The notes: a model not told the origin generated them from the sequence alone. A stretch of 64,000 nt of DNA from Candidatus Litorirhabdus singularis (GCF_026262625.1 NZ_SHNN01000002.1:744001-808000); one strand, 5' to 3'. Shown: positions 54,862 to 64,000, numbered from the stretch's first letter. Program-made: numbers and translations.

Positions 54862-56289
54862 TTAGCTTTCGTAACCCGAAATAGCTTTGATTTCCAGGTA
54901 ATCAGTGAAGCCGTGAGCGCCCCACTCGCGTCCGTTGCCAGACTGCTTGAAGCCACCAAACGGTACATCCATACCAGCACTCGCGCCATTGAGGTGCACA
55001 TTACCCGCACGGATACGTGATGCCACCTTACGCGCGTGTTCCAGACTGCCGCTTTGAACATAGCCCGCCAGACCATAGTCGGTATCGTTGGCTATCTCTA
55101 TCGCTTCTTCCTCGGTGTCGTAAGGAATCATCGTCAGTACCGGCCCAAAGATCTCTTCGCGGGCTATAGTCATCTGGTTGTTAGCTTCGGAAAAAACCGT
55201 GGGCTTGATGAAGTAGCCTTTTTCGAGACCATCAGGACGTCCAGTACCGCCGGTGACCAATTTGGCACCTTCAGCAATACCCTTTTCAATCAGTCCTTGA
55301 ATCTTGTTGAACTGCACCTCAGAGACAACCGGCCCCATAGTAGTGCCTTCGGCTTTAGGATCACCGACTACAACCGACTCGGAGACCTTGGCCGCAATAG
55401 CTTCAGCTTCCGCCAACTTGGCGGCGGGCACCAACATACGTGTGGGCGCGTTACAGCTCTGCCCGGTATTGGTGTACATGTGCATCAAACCACCGGTAAC
55501 CGCAGATTCGAGGTCCGCGTCATCCAGAATAATATTGGGTGACTTGCCGCCCAGTTCCTGAGTTACGCGCTTAACTGTTGGCGCAGCATTTTGTGCCACC
55601 AGGGTTCCCGCGCGGGTTGAACCGGTAAAGGACATCATATCGACGTCTTTATGCTTGGACAGTGCGGTACCCACGCCAGGACCGTCGCCATTGACCATAT
55701 TGAAAACGCCAGCAGGAACGCCCGCCGCGTGCATAATCTCACTGAATACATAACCAGACAGCGGCGCTACCTCACTGGGCTTGAGCACCATGGTGCAACC
55801 CACTGCCAGCGCAGGAGCTACCTTGCAGGTGATCTGGTTAACCGGCCAGTTCCAAGGCGTAATCATACCAACAACGCCAATCGGCTCCTTGAACACACGG
55901 TGTGCTCCAATGCCCTCTTCAAACTGGAAGTCCTGGAGTACCTGCAGCGCCTGCGCAATGTGTCCAAGACCGGCACCGGCCTGTGCCTGCACTGCCAGCT
56001 TAGTGGGCGCGCCCATCTCTTCAGATATAGCGTCAGCCACGTCGTTATAGCGAGCTTTATAGGCTTCTACAATCGCCGCCAGCAGAGCGATGCGATCTTC
56101 ACGGCTAGTAACAGAAAAGGTGGCAAAGGCCGCCTTTGCGGCTGCTACGGCCTTGTCGACATCGGCTTCATTACCCAGAGCAATATGACCACAGACGCCT
56201 TCTGTAGCCGGGTTAATCACGTCAAAACTGTTAGGCGCAGAGGGATCAACCCACTCACCGTTAATATAAAACTGTGTGTACTCGCGCAT
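54862..56289 (-). CDS. Aldehyde dehydrogenase family protein
   Basis: A 475-aa NAD(P)-dependent aldehyde dehydrogenase. TPWNWP is near residue 145, the general base is in ELGGKSPN near 245, and the nucleophile Cys is in TGQSCNAPTR near 279. It starts with MREYTQFYINGEW and ends with FGGFKQSGNGREWG. The substrate is not set by sequence. The place before glpK makes glyceraldehyde-like or other small aldehydes possible (inference). Confidence 0.9.
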   Translation of the reverse strand: MREYTQFYINGEWVDPSAPNSFDVINPATEGVCGHIALGNEADVDKAVAAAKAAFATFSVTSREDRIALLAAIVEAYKARYNDVADAISEEMGAPTKLAVQAQAGAGLGHIAQALQVLQDFQFEEGIGAHRVFKEPIGVVGMITPWNWPVNQITCKVAPALAVGCTMVLKPSEVAPLSGYVFSEIMHAAGVPAGVFNMVNGDGPGVGTALSKHKDVDMMSFTGSTRAGTLVAQNAAPTVKRVTQELGGKSPNIILDDADLESAVTGGLMHMYTNTGQSCNAPTRMLVPAAKLAEAEAIAAKVSESVVVGDPKAEGTTMGPVVSEVQFNKIQGLIEKGIAEGAKLVTGGTGRPDGLEKGYFIKPTVFSEANNQMTIAREEIFGPVLTMIPYDTEEEAIEIANDTDYGLAGYVQSGSLEHARKVASRIRAGNVHLNGASAGMDVPFGGFKQSGNGREWGAHGFTDYLEIKAISGYES

Positions 56290-56522
56290 GCTTTTCTCCG
56301 CCTGGTTTCAGTTTAATCAAATCCGTCAGCCAACATACCAGAGTCACTGTGGGAGGCAATAGGCGGCAGCGAGATTTCGACAGCAACGATAACGGATTTT
56401 CGCTATTATCGCCGCCATTCCGATAGGCTAGAATAACCCCCTATGCAGTCGCAAAGTGCGCATCCGTTGGACTTATGCCGCTATCAGAGCTGCCTTTATC
56501 GTTACCAAAACCGGAGATACCT

Positions 56523-57677
56523 ATGACCGCCGCCGCCATTCACAATGAAGACATGACACTGTTCCGCGATATGGCCAGACGCGCCTTCAGCCAGGAGATA
56601 TTGCCCAACATAGAGTCCTGGGAAGCGGCCCATGCTGTGCCCAGAGAGCTGTGGCGGACGTTAGGTGCGGCAGGGCTGCTATGCCCGGATATGCCCGAAG
56701 AGTTTGGCGCCGCTGGCACCACCGCCCAGGTAACTCTGGCCATGATCGAAGAGCTCTCTCACATGGGTTTCGGCGGTATCGCCAGCGGGTACGGCATTCA
56801 CTCCAATATCGTAGCCCCCTATATCAACCACTTCGGTAGCGATGCACAGCGCCAGTACTGGTTACCCAAAATGGTCACCGGTGACGCACTGGGAGCGCTG
56901 GCGATGACTGAGCCAGGTGCCGGATCTGACGTGCAGGCCATCAGATCTAACGCCGTCCGCGATGGCGACGAGTGGATACTCAACGGCTCGAAAGTCTTTA
57001 TCACCAACGGCATGCTTGCAGATATCGTAGTGGTCGCCGCCATCACTGACCCGGGCAAGGGCGCCAAAGGCACTTCACTGTTTCTGGTGGACGCCACCCT
57101 GCCTGGATTCTCCCGCGGCCAGAAAATTGAAAAAATTGGCCAACACACCAGCGACACCGCGGAGCTATTCTTCAATGACGTGCGCCTACCGGCGGACGCA
57201 CTGTTGGGGGAAGAAAACAAAGGCTTTGTCATCATGATGACTGAGCTGCCGCGGGAGCGTCTCGGTATTGGCGCGCAGGCCGTGGCAGCGGCTGAAGGCG
57301 CGCTGGAAATAACCGTGGATTACGTCAAAGAGCGTAAAGCGTTCGGACAAACCATAGGCGCATTTCAGAATACTCGCTTCAAGTTGGCAGACGTAAAAAC
57401 CCGAATTGCCCTGAACCGGGCTTTTTACGATCAGTGTGCCGAGGCCTACAACCGCGGTGAACTCAGCGCCGACAACGCCGCGATGCTGAAGCTGGCAACC
57501 TGCGAGATGCAGTGTGAGGTCATCGACGACTGCCTGCAGTTGTTCGGTGGTTACGGCTATACGGTTGAATATCCGATTAGCCGCTTCTATGTAGACGCTC
57601 GTATTCAGCGTATCTACGGCGGCACTTCAGAGATTATGCGCGAACTGGTAGCGCGCACCATGCTCGGTAAGGCCTAA
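56523..57677 (+). CDS. Acyl-CoA dehydrogenase
   Basis: A 384-aa FAD-dependent acyl-CoA dehydrogenase. The N-terminal helical domain is followed by the FAD motif AMTEPGAGSDV near residue 140 and FITNG, and the C-terminal domain ends with QRIYGGTSEIMRELVARTML. The MCAD-type catalytic Glu in IYEGT is Gly here; as in isovaleryl-CoA and long-chain types, a Glu in LPRERLGIG may be the base. ATG 56523 has GGAG in front; the longer frame from 56475 is not needed. Confidence 0.92.
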   Translation: MTAAAIHNEDMTLFRDMARRAFSQEILPNIESWEAAHAVPRELWRTLGAAGLLCPDMPEEFGAAGTTAQVTLAMIEELSHMGFGGIASGYGIHSNIVAPYINHFGSDAQRQYWLPKMVTGDALGALAMTEPGAGSDVQAIRSNAVRDGDEWILNGSKVFITNGMLADIVVVAAITDPGKGAKGTSLFLVDATLPGFSRGQKIEKIGQHTSDTAELFFNDVRLPADALLGEENKGFVIMMTELPRERLGIGAQAVAAAEGALEITVDYVKERKAFGQTIGAFQNTRFKLADVKTRIALNRAFYDQCAEAYNRGELSADNAAMLKLATCEMQCEVIDDCLQLFGGYGYTVEYPISRFYVDARIQRIYGGTSEIMRELVARTMLGKA

Positions 57678-57718
57678 GCTCTAACCACCACTGAGCGTGC
57701 AGAGCTGACGAGTGCTCG

Positions 57719-58924
57719 TTAACTCTGCAGCTTGGATAACTCGGCGATCTCAGCATCACTCAGCCCGAGCATACCTTTGAGGACTTCCTCGTTGTGACTG
57801 CCCACTTCTTGACCGGGCCAATCGGTGCGCCCCGGCGTGCCACTAAGCTTGGGCATAATGGCCGGAATCTTCAGTGACTTACCGTCTATGTCCACTTCCT
57901 CAAACATACCTCGCGCATTGAAATGGGGATCGGCCATCTGGTCTTCAACATTGTAGATGAGGCCAACCGGCACCCCTTCCGCCTCCAGTGTGTCAATAAT
58001 GTGTTTTGCAGGATGACCCGCGCACCAGGCCGCCAAGGCCGCGTCGATTTCAGGTTCATGCTCTACCCGCCCCTCGTTATTAGCCATCTCCGGGTTCTCC
58101 GCCATCTCCGGGTGCCCGGCGGCAATCATCAGGCGTTTGTAAATAGAGTCGCCGTTACCGCCGATCACTACAAATTTACCATCGGCGCAGGTATAGGTAT
58201 TAGTAGGTACGATGCCGGTTACGGTGGTACCTGAGGCCTCGCGCACCACGCCCGCTCCGGAAAACTCCGGCACTACGCCTTCCATCAGGTTAAACATGGA
58301 TTCATACAGCGCTACATCCACCACCTGGCCCTTGCCATCGGCAGAGTTCATGCGCTGCAGCAAAGACATACAGACTCCCAGCGCCGCATGAATACCAGAA
58401 ATCGTATCACCGATACTAAGGTTCGGGCGCACTGGCGGTTCGCCAGGGAAACCATTCACATAACGAAATCCGCTGATACCTTCTGTGACCGAGGCATAGC
58501 CGGGTTTGGATGAATAAGGGCCGGTCTGGCCGTAGCCAGAAATACGCGCGTAAATCAGTCCAGGATTGTCAGCCTCGAGATCCTCAGGGCCCAGACCCCA
58601 TTTTTCAATAACGCCAGGCCGAAAGTTTTCTACCACTACGTCTGCGGTTTTCAACAGCTCCTTGACTAACTCGCGACCGCGCTCGGTTTTTAGATCCAAC
58701 GTCACGCTTTTTTTGTTGCGCCCCAGACTTCGGTACCAGTGCGCCGTGCCATTTTCTACCACGCGCCAGCCGCGGATCGGATCACCCGCTCCGGGTGGCT
58801 CAATCTTGATGACCTCTGCGCCAAAGTAACCCAGGATAGAACCGGTAAAAGGACCCGCCAGTAATTGGCCCAGCTCTATCACCCGGATGCCATCCAGGGG
58901 ACGCGCAGTGTTTGCTTCAGTCAT
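57719..58924 (-). CDS. CaiB/BaiF family CoA transferase
   Basis: A 401-aa class III CoA transferase. The start PLDGIRVIELGQLLAGPFTG and KIEPPGAGDPIRGW are typical. The catalytic Asp should be the one in IGDTISGIHAALG near residue 168, and GYASVTEGISGF is nearby. It moves CoA between carboxylic acids. It is convergent with the acyl-CoA dehydrogenase and divergent from a thioesterase, so the three may act on one acyl-CoA pathway. Confidence 0.92.
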   Translation of the reverse strand: MTEANTARPLDGIRVIELGQLLAGPFTGSILGYFGAEVIKIEPPGAGDPIRGWRVVENGTAHWYRSLGRNKKSVTLDLKTERGRELVKELLKTADVVVENFRPGVIEKWGLGPEDLEADNPGLIYARISGYGQTGPYSSKPGYASVTEGISGFRYVNGFPGEPPVRPNLSIGDTISGIHAALGVCMSLLQRMNSADGKGQVVDVALYESMFNLMEGVVPEFSGAGVVREASGTTVTGIVPTNTYTCADGKFVVIGGNGDSIYKRLMIAAGHPEMAENPEMANNEGRVEHEPEIDAALAAWCAGHPAKHIIDTLEAEGVPVGLIYNVEDQMADPHFNARGMFEEVDIDGKSLKIPAIMPKLSGTPGRTDWPGQEVGSHNEEVLKGMLGLSDAEIAELSKLQS

Positions 58925-59040
58925 AATTACTCCTCAAATTCAGGGGGCCTATTCTACATAAAAATCATTGCGTTGCCGTGATACTTACCACGCTGAAGCA
59001 GCCGAGCTATGATTCGTAACCGAGAATACCAGGAGCCAAT

Positions 59041-59547
59041 ATGACAGATCATGATCGCACCAACCCCGCCACGTCGCTGTTCACTGTTAGCGCTGAGGTT
59101 CAGCCACAGTGGATAGACTACAACGGCCATATGAACATGGGCTACTACGTGGTTGCCTTTGACGAGCTGTCGACCGATGCGTGGTTCACTTCACTAGATA
59201 TCGGCGCCGAGCACTTCAAAAGGTGCAACAATTCCACCTTCACGCTCGGTTGCAACATAGACTATCTGCGTGAAGTATTCGCCGGCGACCGGCTCCGCCT
59301 GACCACCCAGCTCATCGATTATGACCACAAGCGCCTGCACTACTACCACTGCATGTACAACGAAGACAAAGACTATCTGGCAGCCACTAATGAGTGTCTT
59401 ACCCTTTACGTCGATATGGAGACACGACGCAGCACCAGCTTTGGCGCTGACTATATGCAGCGTTTCGAGCAAGAATTGCAAAGGGGCCAGGCCCACGGAA
59501 TGCCCGCAGGTTTTGGACGCAAGCTGGGAATACGCCGCAGCAGTTAG
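59041..59547 (+). CDS. Acyl-CoA thioesterase, betainyl-CoA thioesterase-like (4HBT)
   Basis: A 168-aa hotdog protein. The motif WIDYNGHMNMGYYVVAFDELSTD near residue 25 holds the 4HBT catalytic Asp/His region, and this form is close to betainyl-CoA thioesterases of carnitine degradation. I cannot fix the substrate. It is divergent from the CoA transferase and ends in a 4-bp overlap with the convergent acyltransferase. Confidence 0.85.
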   Translation: MTDHDRTNPATSLFTVSAEVQPQWIDYNGHMNMGYYVVAFDELSTDAWFTSLDIGAEHFKRCNNSTFTLGCNIDYLREVFAGDRLRLTTQLIDYDHKRLHYYHCMYNEDKDYLAATNECLTLYVDMETRRSTSFGADYMQRFEQELQRGQAHGMPAGFGRKLGIRRSS

Positions 59548-60122
59548 TCCGCCTCCTCCTCGCGCAATTTGACCGGTCCAAACTGGTCGGCAAACTTACC
59601 CTGCATGGGCGCATAAAAATCCCGGAAGTACTGCATATCAGCGCTTATATCACCGCTTGGCACCAGCGCGGGACCAAAGCCACCGCGCTTTTGCCCAAAG
59701 TCCAGATACGACGGCACGATAGGCACCTTCGCCTCGCGGGCAATGTGATAGAACCCGGATTTCCAGTAGTCAGTGCGCGTACGCGTGCCTTCCGCCGGAA
59801 CCGCAATCACCAGCGCTCCCAGACCGTCAAAAGTGGCGGCCATATCCTCTACCACATTACTATTGCGATGGCGCACGATCGGCAGTCCACCAAACGCGCG
59901 CATCAACCACCCCAGCGGCGGCTGAAACAGACTGTGCTTGGCGAGAAATTTAATGCGTATATCAAACGCGGCGGCGAACAGCAGCATCAGCGGGAAATCC
60001 CAGTTGGAGGTGTGCGGTGCGGCTATCAGCACGTAGCTTTCCGGCTGTGGCCGCTCTCCCTCTATCCGCCAGCCAAAACTTCTCAGAACCAGGCGCGCGC
60101 AACGACTCTTGAAGCTACTCAT
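59544..60122 (-). CDS. Lysophospholipid acyltransferase-family protein
   Basis: A 192-aa PlsC-like acyltransferase. The catalytic HxxxxD is HTSNWD near residue 37, and the substrate motif is PAEGTRTR near 109. It is likely membrane-associated and acts on a lipid or other acyl acceptor. It is shorter than PlsC (about 240 aa) and related to the short acyltransferases of marine bacteria. Three bp separate it from the upstream lipoprotein gene. Confidence 0.87.
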   Translation of the reverse strand: MSSFKSRCARLVLRSFGWRIEGERPQPESYVLIAAPHTSNWDFPLMLLFAAAFDIRIKFLAKHSLFQPPLGWLMRAFGGLPIVRHRNSNVVEDMAATFDGLGALVIAVPAEGTRTRTDYWKSGFYHIAREAKVPIVPSYLDFGQKRGGFGPALVPSGDISADMQYFRDFYAPMQGKFADQFGPVKLREEEAD

Positions 60123-60125
60123 GGC

Positions 60126-60719
60126 TTATTGCATCTCCAAAGCATGCTGCCCGACGGTCACCGTACTACCGCGTTGTTCAAGGCCCGCGGCGCCAGTATC
60201 CATGCGCTGGGCGCGGTTGAGGGAGCGTGGCAGATCCTGCCAATTGGACGCTCCCCAGCGGTGCGTTGGTAGCGGCTCGGTCAGGTCACTAATGTCCACC
60301 ACCGACACAAAGCTAAACAGCGGCTGAATACCCTGCCCACCGCCAAGCTCGCGGTCCCAGCGCAACAGGGTGCTGTCGGTCAATCGATGTTCGGTGTCGA
60401 AGGCCAGCAGAAGAAATTCGCCACGGGTATCCGCTGCGCCCCAGTCTATCGACAGAAAATCGGCGCCTATGGCACGCAAACTGACCCCGACCTGATTCTC
60501 CTGTATTTGCCAATACTCCCATGCCAGCACATACCCACTGCTTAACGCTGACAGCCTAACCGGAGGCCCTAGTGCAGAGAGCACCTCACCAACGCCGACT
60601 CCCGGCGTTTGCACCCGCTCCAGATCTGCGGCGGGTAACGCTTGTCCGATGTCATAGCGGGACACGCTGCAACCCCCACTCACCAATAGCAGACACAGCA
60701 ACAACGCACGCCGTGCCAT
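60126..60719 (-). CDS. Lipoprotein with a BamE-like domain
   Basis: A 197-aa lipoprotein with lipobox SGGC (Cys17). Residues about 38-110 have the BamE/SmpA-like helix and strand pattern (GVGVGEVLSALGPPVRL, then WEYWQ). It has a longer C-terminal part than BamE. Its start overlaps the stop of the upstream lipoprotein as ATGA. The two look like diverged relatives (both with EVL-ALGPP). Role in envelope assembly is inferred. Confidence 0.75.
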   Translation of the reverse strand: MARRALLLCLLLVSGGCSVSRYDIGQALPAADLERVQTPGVGVGEVLSALGPPVRLSALSSGYVLAWEYWQIQENQVGVSLRAIGADFLSIDWGAADTRGEFLLLAFDTEHRLTDSTLLRWDRELGGGQGIQPLFSFVSVVDISDLTEPLPTHRWGASNWQDLPRSLNRAQRMDTGAAGLEQRGSTVTVGQHALEMQ

Positions 60720-61102
60720 CAGGGACTCGCAGCCACGTAACTGGAATACTCGGTGAGACTATCGTTGGCATCAAAAAAGAAAACAGCGCGATCGTAGCGG
60801 GTTTCAACATCAAACTGATTGTATAAGATCAGAATCAGGCCCTCGCCATTAGACTTTTCAAACAAGTAGTAAAGAACGGTTTCATCGCCCAAGGCGATAA
60901 TCTGTGAGGGTGGACCCAGCGCAGCCAAAACCTCAGAGCGCGTAGTTTGGCCCGCCACCATGGACTCCATAATGGCCGGTTCCCACGTCACTTCAACACC
61001 ACGATTATCGGTATATTGGGCGCAGCCAGACAGCAACACCGCACAAGTAATCAGCCCACAAACCCGTAACAGCAGGTTCCGAAAACACAAGCCAAACCGC
61101 AT
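60719..61102 (-). CDS. Short lipoprotein with a BamE-like domain
   Basis: A 127-aa lipoprotein with lipobox LSGC (Cys27). The body has TTRSEVLAALGPPSQI near residue 54, then strands with LYYLFEKSNGEG. The overall form fits a BamE-like fold. ATG 61102 gives a normal signal peptide; the frame runs on to 61204 but that extension is not signal-like. It is translationally coupled to the next lipoprotein gene. Confidence 0.75.
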   Translation of the reverse strand: MRFGLCFRNLLLRVCGLITCAVLLSGCAQYTDNRGVEVTWEPAIMESMVAGQTTRSEVLAALGPPSQIIALGDETVLYYLFEKSNGEGLILILYNQFDVETRYDRAVFFFDANDSLTEYSSYVAASP

Positions 61103-61230
61103 GCAAATAAGCCTTTTTGGGGAAATTGATCGCGCAACAGCATAAAACACATTGAAGGTGAGTGATAGCTGATTCTTGCGCTCTGAGCGAGGCATCTCTA
61201 CCATGTACAGCTTTTGACTGGAGCCATTTC

Positions 61231-61776
61231 ATGGACCGTAAGTTACTGATCACGCTGCACCTTTATCTCTCCGCCTTTTTCGCACCGGCGGTCATTCTGG
61301 TCGCGTTATCCGGCGGTCTCTATTTACTCGGCATCAAGGGCACCGTAGCGGTAGAACCGGTCTACTCCGGGCCAGCGGTAGCGTTTGCAATTGACGCGAA
61401 CTCGCCAACGCTGAAGCAGGATGTGAAAGTGCTGCTTTCCACCGCTGGTGTTAATGATTTTGAGTTCGACTACGTCAAGGTCAAGGGGAATACCTTGTAC
61501 ACGCGCCCCACCTCCGCAGAACACTATCAGTTCAAGTTATCGGCGGACGCGGTCGAAGTCATTCACGCCATTCCCAGTCTGCAAAATCGCATGATTGAAT
61601 TACACAAAGGCCATGGTCCAACGGCATTCAAGACCTTTCAGAAAGCCTTCGCAGTGGGCTTGCTGCTGGTCATCCTGAGTGGCTTATGGCTGGGTATTTC
61701 AGCTGCACGACTGCGACCCAAAACCCTGCTCAGCACTGGAGCTGGCACGCTGCTGTTTGTACTGCTGCTGCTTTAA
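61231..61776 (+). CDS. PepSY-type membrane protein
   Basis: A 181-aa protein with TM1 at about residues 12-35 (FFAPAVILVALSGGLYLLG), a periplasmic domain and TM2/TM3 near the end (VGLLLVILSGLWLGI and LLFVLLLL). LHLYLSAFFAP is typical of PepSY-associated TM proteins, which relate to ferric reductase and siderophore functions. GGAG precedes ATG 61231. The frame begins at 61162 but overlaps the promoter of the divergent lipoproteins. Confidence 0.75.
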   Translation: MDRKLLITLHLYLSAFFAPAVILVALSGGLYLLGIKGTVAVEPVYSGPAVAFAIDANSPTLKQDVKVLLSTAGVNDFEFDYVKVKGNTLYTRPTSAEHYQFKLSADAVEVIHAIPSLQNRMIELHKGHGPTAFKTFQKAFAVGLLLVILSGLWLGISAARLRPKTLLSTGAGTLLFVLLLL

Positions 61777-62726
61777 AGCAGGCCAGCCGCCTGCAGCACG
61801 GCCATACCCAGGGTTATACTGGGCAACGATAACAGGGTGGTGACCAGCACAATGTTGGCAGCCAAAGCTCCGTTGCCACCCACCGCCACCACCATCACAA
61901 AACTGGCAGTCGCAACCGGCCCTGCCAGCAGCAGAAACAGCACGCCCAACTCTTCACCGCGCACCCCCCAGGCCAAAGCAATCAATACGGTGATTAACGG
62001 CGCCACTACCAATCGCCAGACACTGGCATCCAGCGTTGCGCGGCCCGATTCCCGCAGCGACTTTAAACTCAGCGCGGCGCCGATAACCAGTACCGCTAAT
62101 GGCAGCACCAGTAACGCATAAGCATTGCCCACCTGATAGGCCCACCCGGGCAGCGTCCAGCCGGCAATAGACACCAGCATACCCACGGCTATACCAACCA
62201 CCAGTGGGTTGCGTGCTATACCCAACAGAACGCCCAGCGGCGACGCACTCCTGCCATGCGCTCGATTCAGCACGTAAACCGCGAGCACGTTATAAACTAC
62301 CGTTAGCACCGCCACTGGCAATGCCGCCATCACCAGCCCACGTTCGCCGTAGGCACTGGCGCACAGCGCGATTCCAATAATCCCCAAATTAGAACGGAAC
62401 ACTGCCTGCAGAAATACGCCATGATCAGCTTGCGGAAACCGGCGCCAGCGGCCATAGCAGTGTCCCAGCAGCGTAATGACCAAGACACTGAAGATGCCAG
62501 CCTGCAGATAGGTCGAGCCAGTCACTTGCGAATAGTCAACGCGACTGGCACCCAGCCCAAGAATAATCGGCATACCATAGCGGAATACCCACAGCGAAAG
62601 GCGTTCCGCCAACACCGGACCGAGCCAACCCAAGCGCCGCGCGATAGCACCCAGCAACACCCAGAGAAAAATCGGCCCGGTGACCTTAATCGCCGCCACC
62701 AGCGCCATAATTCCAGCTGAAATCAT
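61773..62726 (-). CDS. AEC family transporter
   Basis: A 317-aa membrane protein of about 10 TM helices of the auxin-efflux-carrier family. Near residue 110 it has FRSNLGIIGIALCASAYGERG, a family hallmark. Bacterial members export or import small organic acids (for example malate). The substrate is unknown. It shares a TTAA double stop with the convergent PepSY-type gene. Confidence 0.9.
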   Translation of the reverse strand: MISAGIMALVAAIKVTGPIFLWVLLGAIARRLGWLGPVLAERLSLWVFRYGMPIILGLGASRVDYSQVTGSTYLQAGIFSVLVITLLGHCYGRWRRFPQADHGVFLQAVFRSNLGIIGIALCASAYGERGLVMAALPVAVLTVVYNVLAVYVLNRAHGRSASPLGVLLGIARNPLVVGIAVGMLVSIAGWTLPGWAYQVGNAYALLVLPLAVLVIGAALSLKSLRESGRATLDASVWRLVVAPLITVLIALAWGVRGEELGVLFLLLAGPVATASFVMVVAVGGNGALAANIVLVTTLLSLPSITLGMAVLQAAGLL

Positions 62727-62895
62727 ATATTTTTCAATAGCTTATTTTAATGACTGAAAGCATAGTCTGCTGCGACTACAGGCCCAAAGCGCGCTAATGC
62801 TCAGGGCCTGCGCTAGCCTCCAGATTAACATCTATTGACGGTGACAGTTCAATCGCAGTTGTCGCGTTCAAGGTATAGGCGTGCCGAATACCTGA

Positions 62896-64000
62896 CTACC
62901 GACCATCGCCTGCAAGCTCTTGCTCCAACTGATTAGCCACCTGTCGCGGCAGCGCCGTATTCCTCGCCAATAACGCATAGGCAACCGGAATCACCAGGAG
63001 CGTGATCAGTGTGGCCGTAACCACCCCGCACATAACGACGATACCTATGACCATCCGTGCCTCATGTCCCGGCCCGGCGGCCAGCGCCAGCGGGGCCGCG
63101 CCCATCACCGTGGTTATAGCAGTCATAATGATCGGACGCAGACGCAACGCAGCACCGCGCAGAACAGCCTGCTCGAACTCTACACCCTGGCCACGTAATT
63201 GGTTTATAAATTCAACAATGAGTATGCCGTTCTTGGTCGCCAGGCCTATCAACATAATTAGGCCCACCTGCGAATAAATATTCAGCGTTTGCTCAAAAAA
63301 CAGCAGCCCCCCTAGCCCGCCCACCAATGCCAAAGGCACGGTCAACAGAATAACAAAGGGGTGTACGAAAGATTCAAACTGAGCGGCAATGACCATATAA
63401 ACTACCAACAGCGCCAGCATAAAGACAAACAGCACGGCGCGGTCGGTAGTCTTGTACTCCAGCGATTCGCCCTTGTAGTCAAAGCTCGCTTCCGCCGGCA
63501 ATTCTTCCTGCACCAGCTGCTCCAGATAAGCCAGCGCCTCTCCCAGAGAATAGTCACCGACGGTATCCGCCGTAATTGTCAGCGCGCGCACGCGGTTATA
63601 GCGGTTCAAGGTTCCAGCATCCGCCTGTTCGGTCAGGGTTACCAGATTGGAAAGCGGTATTAACTCGTTGGTGCGGTCAGAACGCACGTAAATATCCTGC
63701 AAGTCATTGAGCGAAGATTGTTCGCTGCGCTCACCCTCCAAAATTACGTCATATTCTCGTCCACCCATAATAAACGTGGTCACATTACGCGAGCCCAGCA
63801 GTGTCTCCAGGGTGCTGCTGATATTCATCAGGCTGACGCCAAGGTCACCGGCACGATCGCGATCGACACTCACCCGTAGCTGAGGATTAGTCGGGAAAAA
63901 ATCTGTATTCACTCCGGTCAAACCTGGGTTTTCACGTATCTTTTCGATGAGAATTTCCTGCCAATCCGCGAGGTCGTCGTAAGTATTACCCCCCACCACA
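62896..64000 (-). CDS. RND efflux transporter permease, C-terminal part (start outside window)
   Basis: The last 367 or so residues of an HAE1-type RND pump; the frame is open to the window edge. It has the second porter domain (FPTNPQLRVSVDRDRAGDLGV) and the TM8-12 block with QVGLIMLIGLATKNGILIVEF and LRPIIMTAITTVMGA. It is closer to AcrB/MexB-type pumps than the one at 18059-21184. No partner genes are in the window. Confidence 0.92.
   Translation of the reverse strand, partial: VVGGNTYDDLADWQEILIEKIRENPGLTGVNTDFFPTNPQLRVSVDRDRAGDLGVSLMNISSTLETLLGSRNVTTFIMGGREYDVILEGERSEQSSLNDLQDIYVRSDRTNELIPLSNLVTLTEQADAGTLNRYNRVRALTITADTVGDYSLGEALAYLEQLVQEELPAEASFDYKGESLEYKTTDRAVLFVFMLALLVVYMVIAAQFESFVHPFVILLTVPLALVGGLGGLLFFEQTLNIYSQVGLIMLIGLATKNGILIVEFINQLRGQGVEFEQAVLRGAALRLRPIIMTAITTVMGAAPLALAAGPGHEARMVIGIVVMCGVVTATLITLLVIPVAYALLARNTALPRQVANQLEQELAGDGR

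Overview
The window is a gene-dense piece of a bacterial chromosome, moderately GC-rich by eye. It carries RapA, HrpB, QmcA/NfeD, a full Psp operon with PspF, FrmA/FghA and a proteobacterial dedicated sortase system (PDSS). That mix points to a marine gammaproteobacterium, and I infer Cellvibrionales, perhaps Halieaceae/OM60-like. The taxonomic call rests on gene content only. I saw no rRNA, tRNA, IS element, prophage or CRISPR array.

Layout. 1-2750: 3' part of rapA, an SDR oxidoreductase and a SnoaL-like protein. 2890-8500: four genes reading the same way (GGDEF-EAL protein, DUF3604 protein, XRE-type HTH protein, unknown protein). 8507-9720: a class D-like sortase beside its probable single substrate (LPKTA sorting signal). 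9770-17900: DCC-family protein, YfcH-like epimerase, epoxide hydrolase coupled to a hotdog thioesterase, HrpB, a tandem glutaredoxin/GST_N protein. 18059-22283: RND pump with lipoprotein adaptor. 22408-24456: QmcA, NfeD, DEDDh exonuclease. 24489-26435: small unknowns and a YqiA-like esterase. 26595-29377: HipBA toxin-antitoxin pair, divergent across a very AT-rich spacer from a CapW/BrxR-type WYL regulator. 29455-33106: small membrane protein, SDR, D-aminoacylase-like amidohydrolase, MAPEG protein.

33287-40708 is the second sortase locus. On the minus strand it has an OmpA-like PdsO, a class GN sortase and a VIT/VWA sortase target. On the plus strand it has the dedicated response regulator and histidine kinase. 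Directly downstream of pdsO, behind a strong terminator, is a compact run of four small genes. Two of them (35 and 43 codons) I found by reading the gap between larger genes.

40698-48295: tandem Usp, AraC regulator, MFS transporter, an LLM oxidoreductase that appears to start on ATT, and the formaldehyde detoxification pair frmA-fghA, followed by a lipase-like hydrolase. 48419-51472: psp operon with an extra 65-aa membrane protein as first gene, a sigma-54 promoter and divergent pspF. 51473-64000: degraded LuxR-like fragment, succinate-semialdehyde dehydrogenase, glpK with an aldehyde dehydrogenase, acyl-CoA dehydrogenase, CoA transferase, thioesterase, acyltransferase, two paired BamE-like lipoproteins, PepSY-type membrane protein, AEC transporter, and the C-terminal part of a second RND pump.

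The common themes are envelope stress and surface display (two sortase systems, Psp, QmcA/NfeD, two RND pumps, lipoproteins) and acyl-CoA, aldehyde and epoxide catabolism. The parts most worth following up are the two sortase loci with the adjoining small-protein operon, and the HipBA/WYL divergon.
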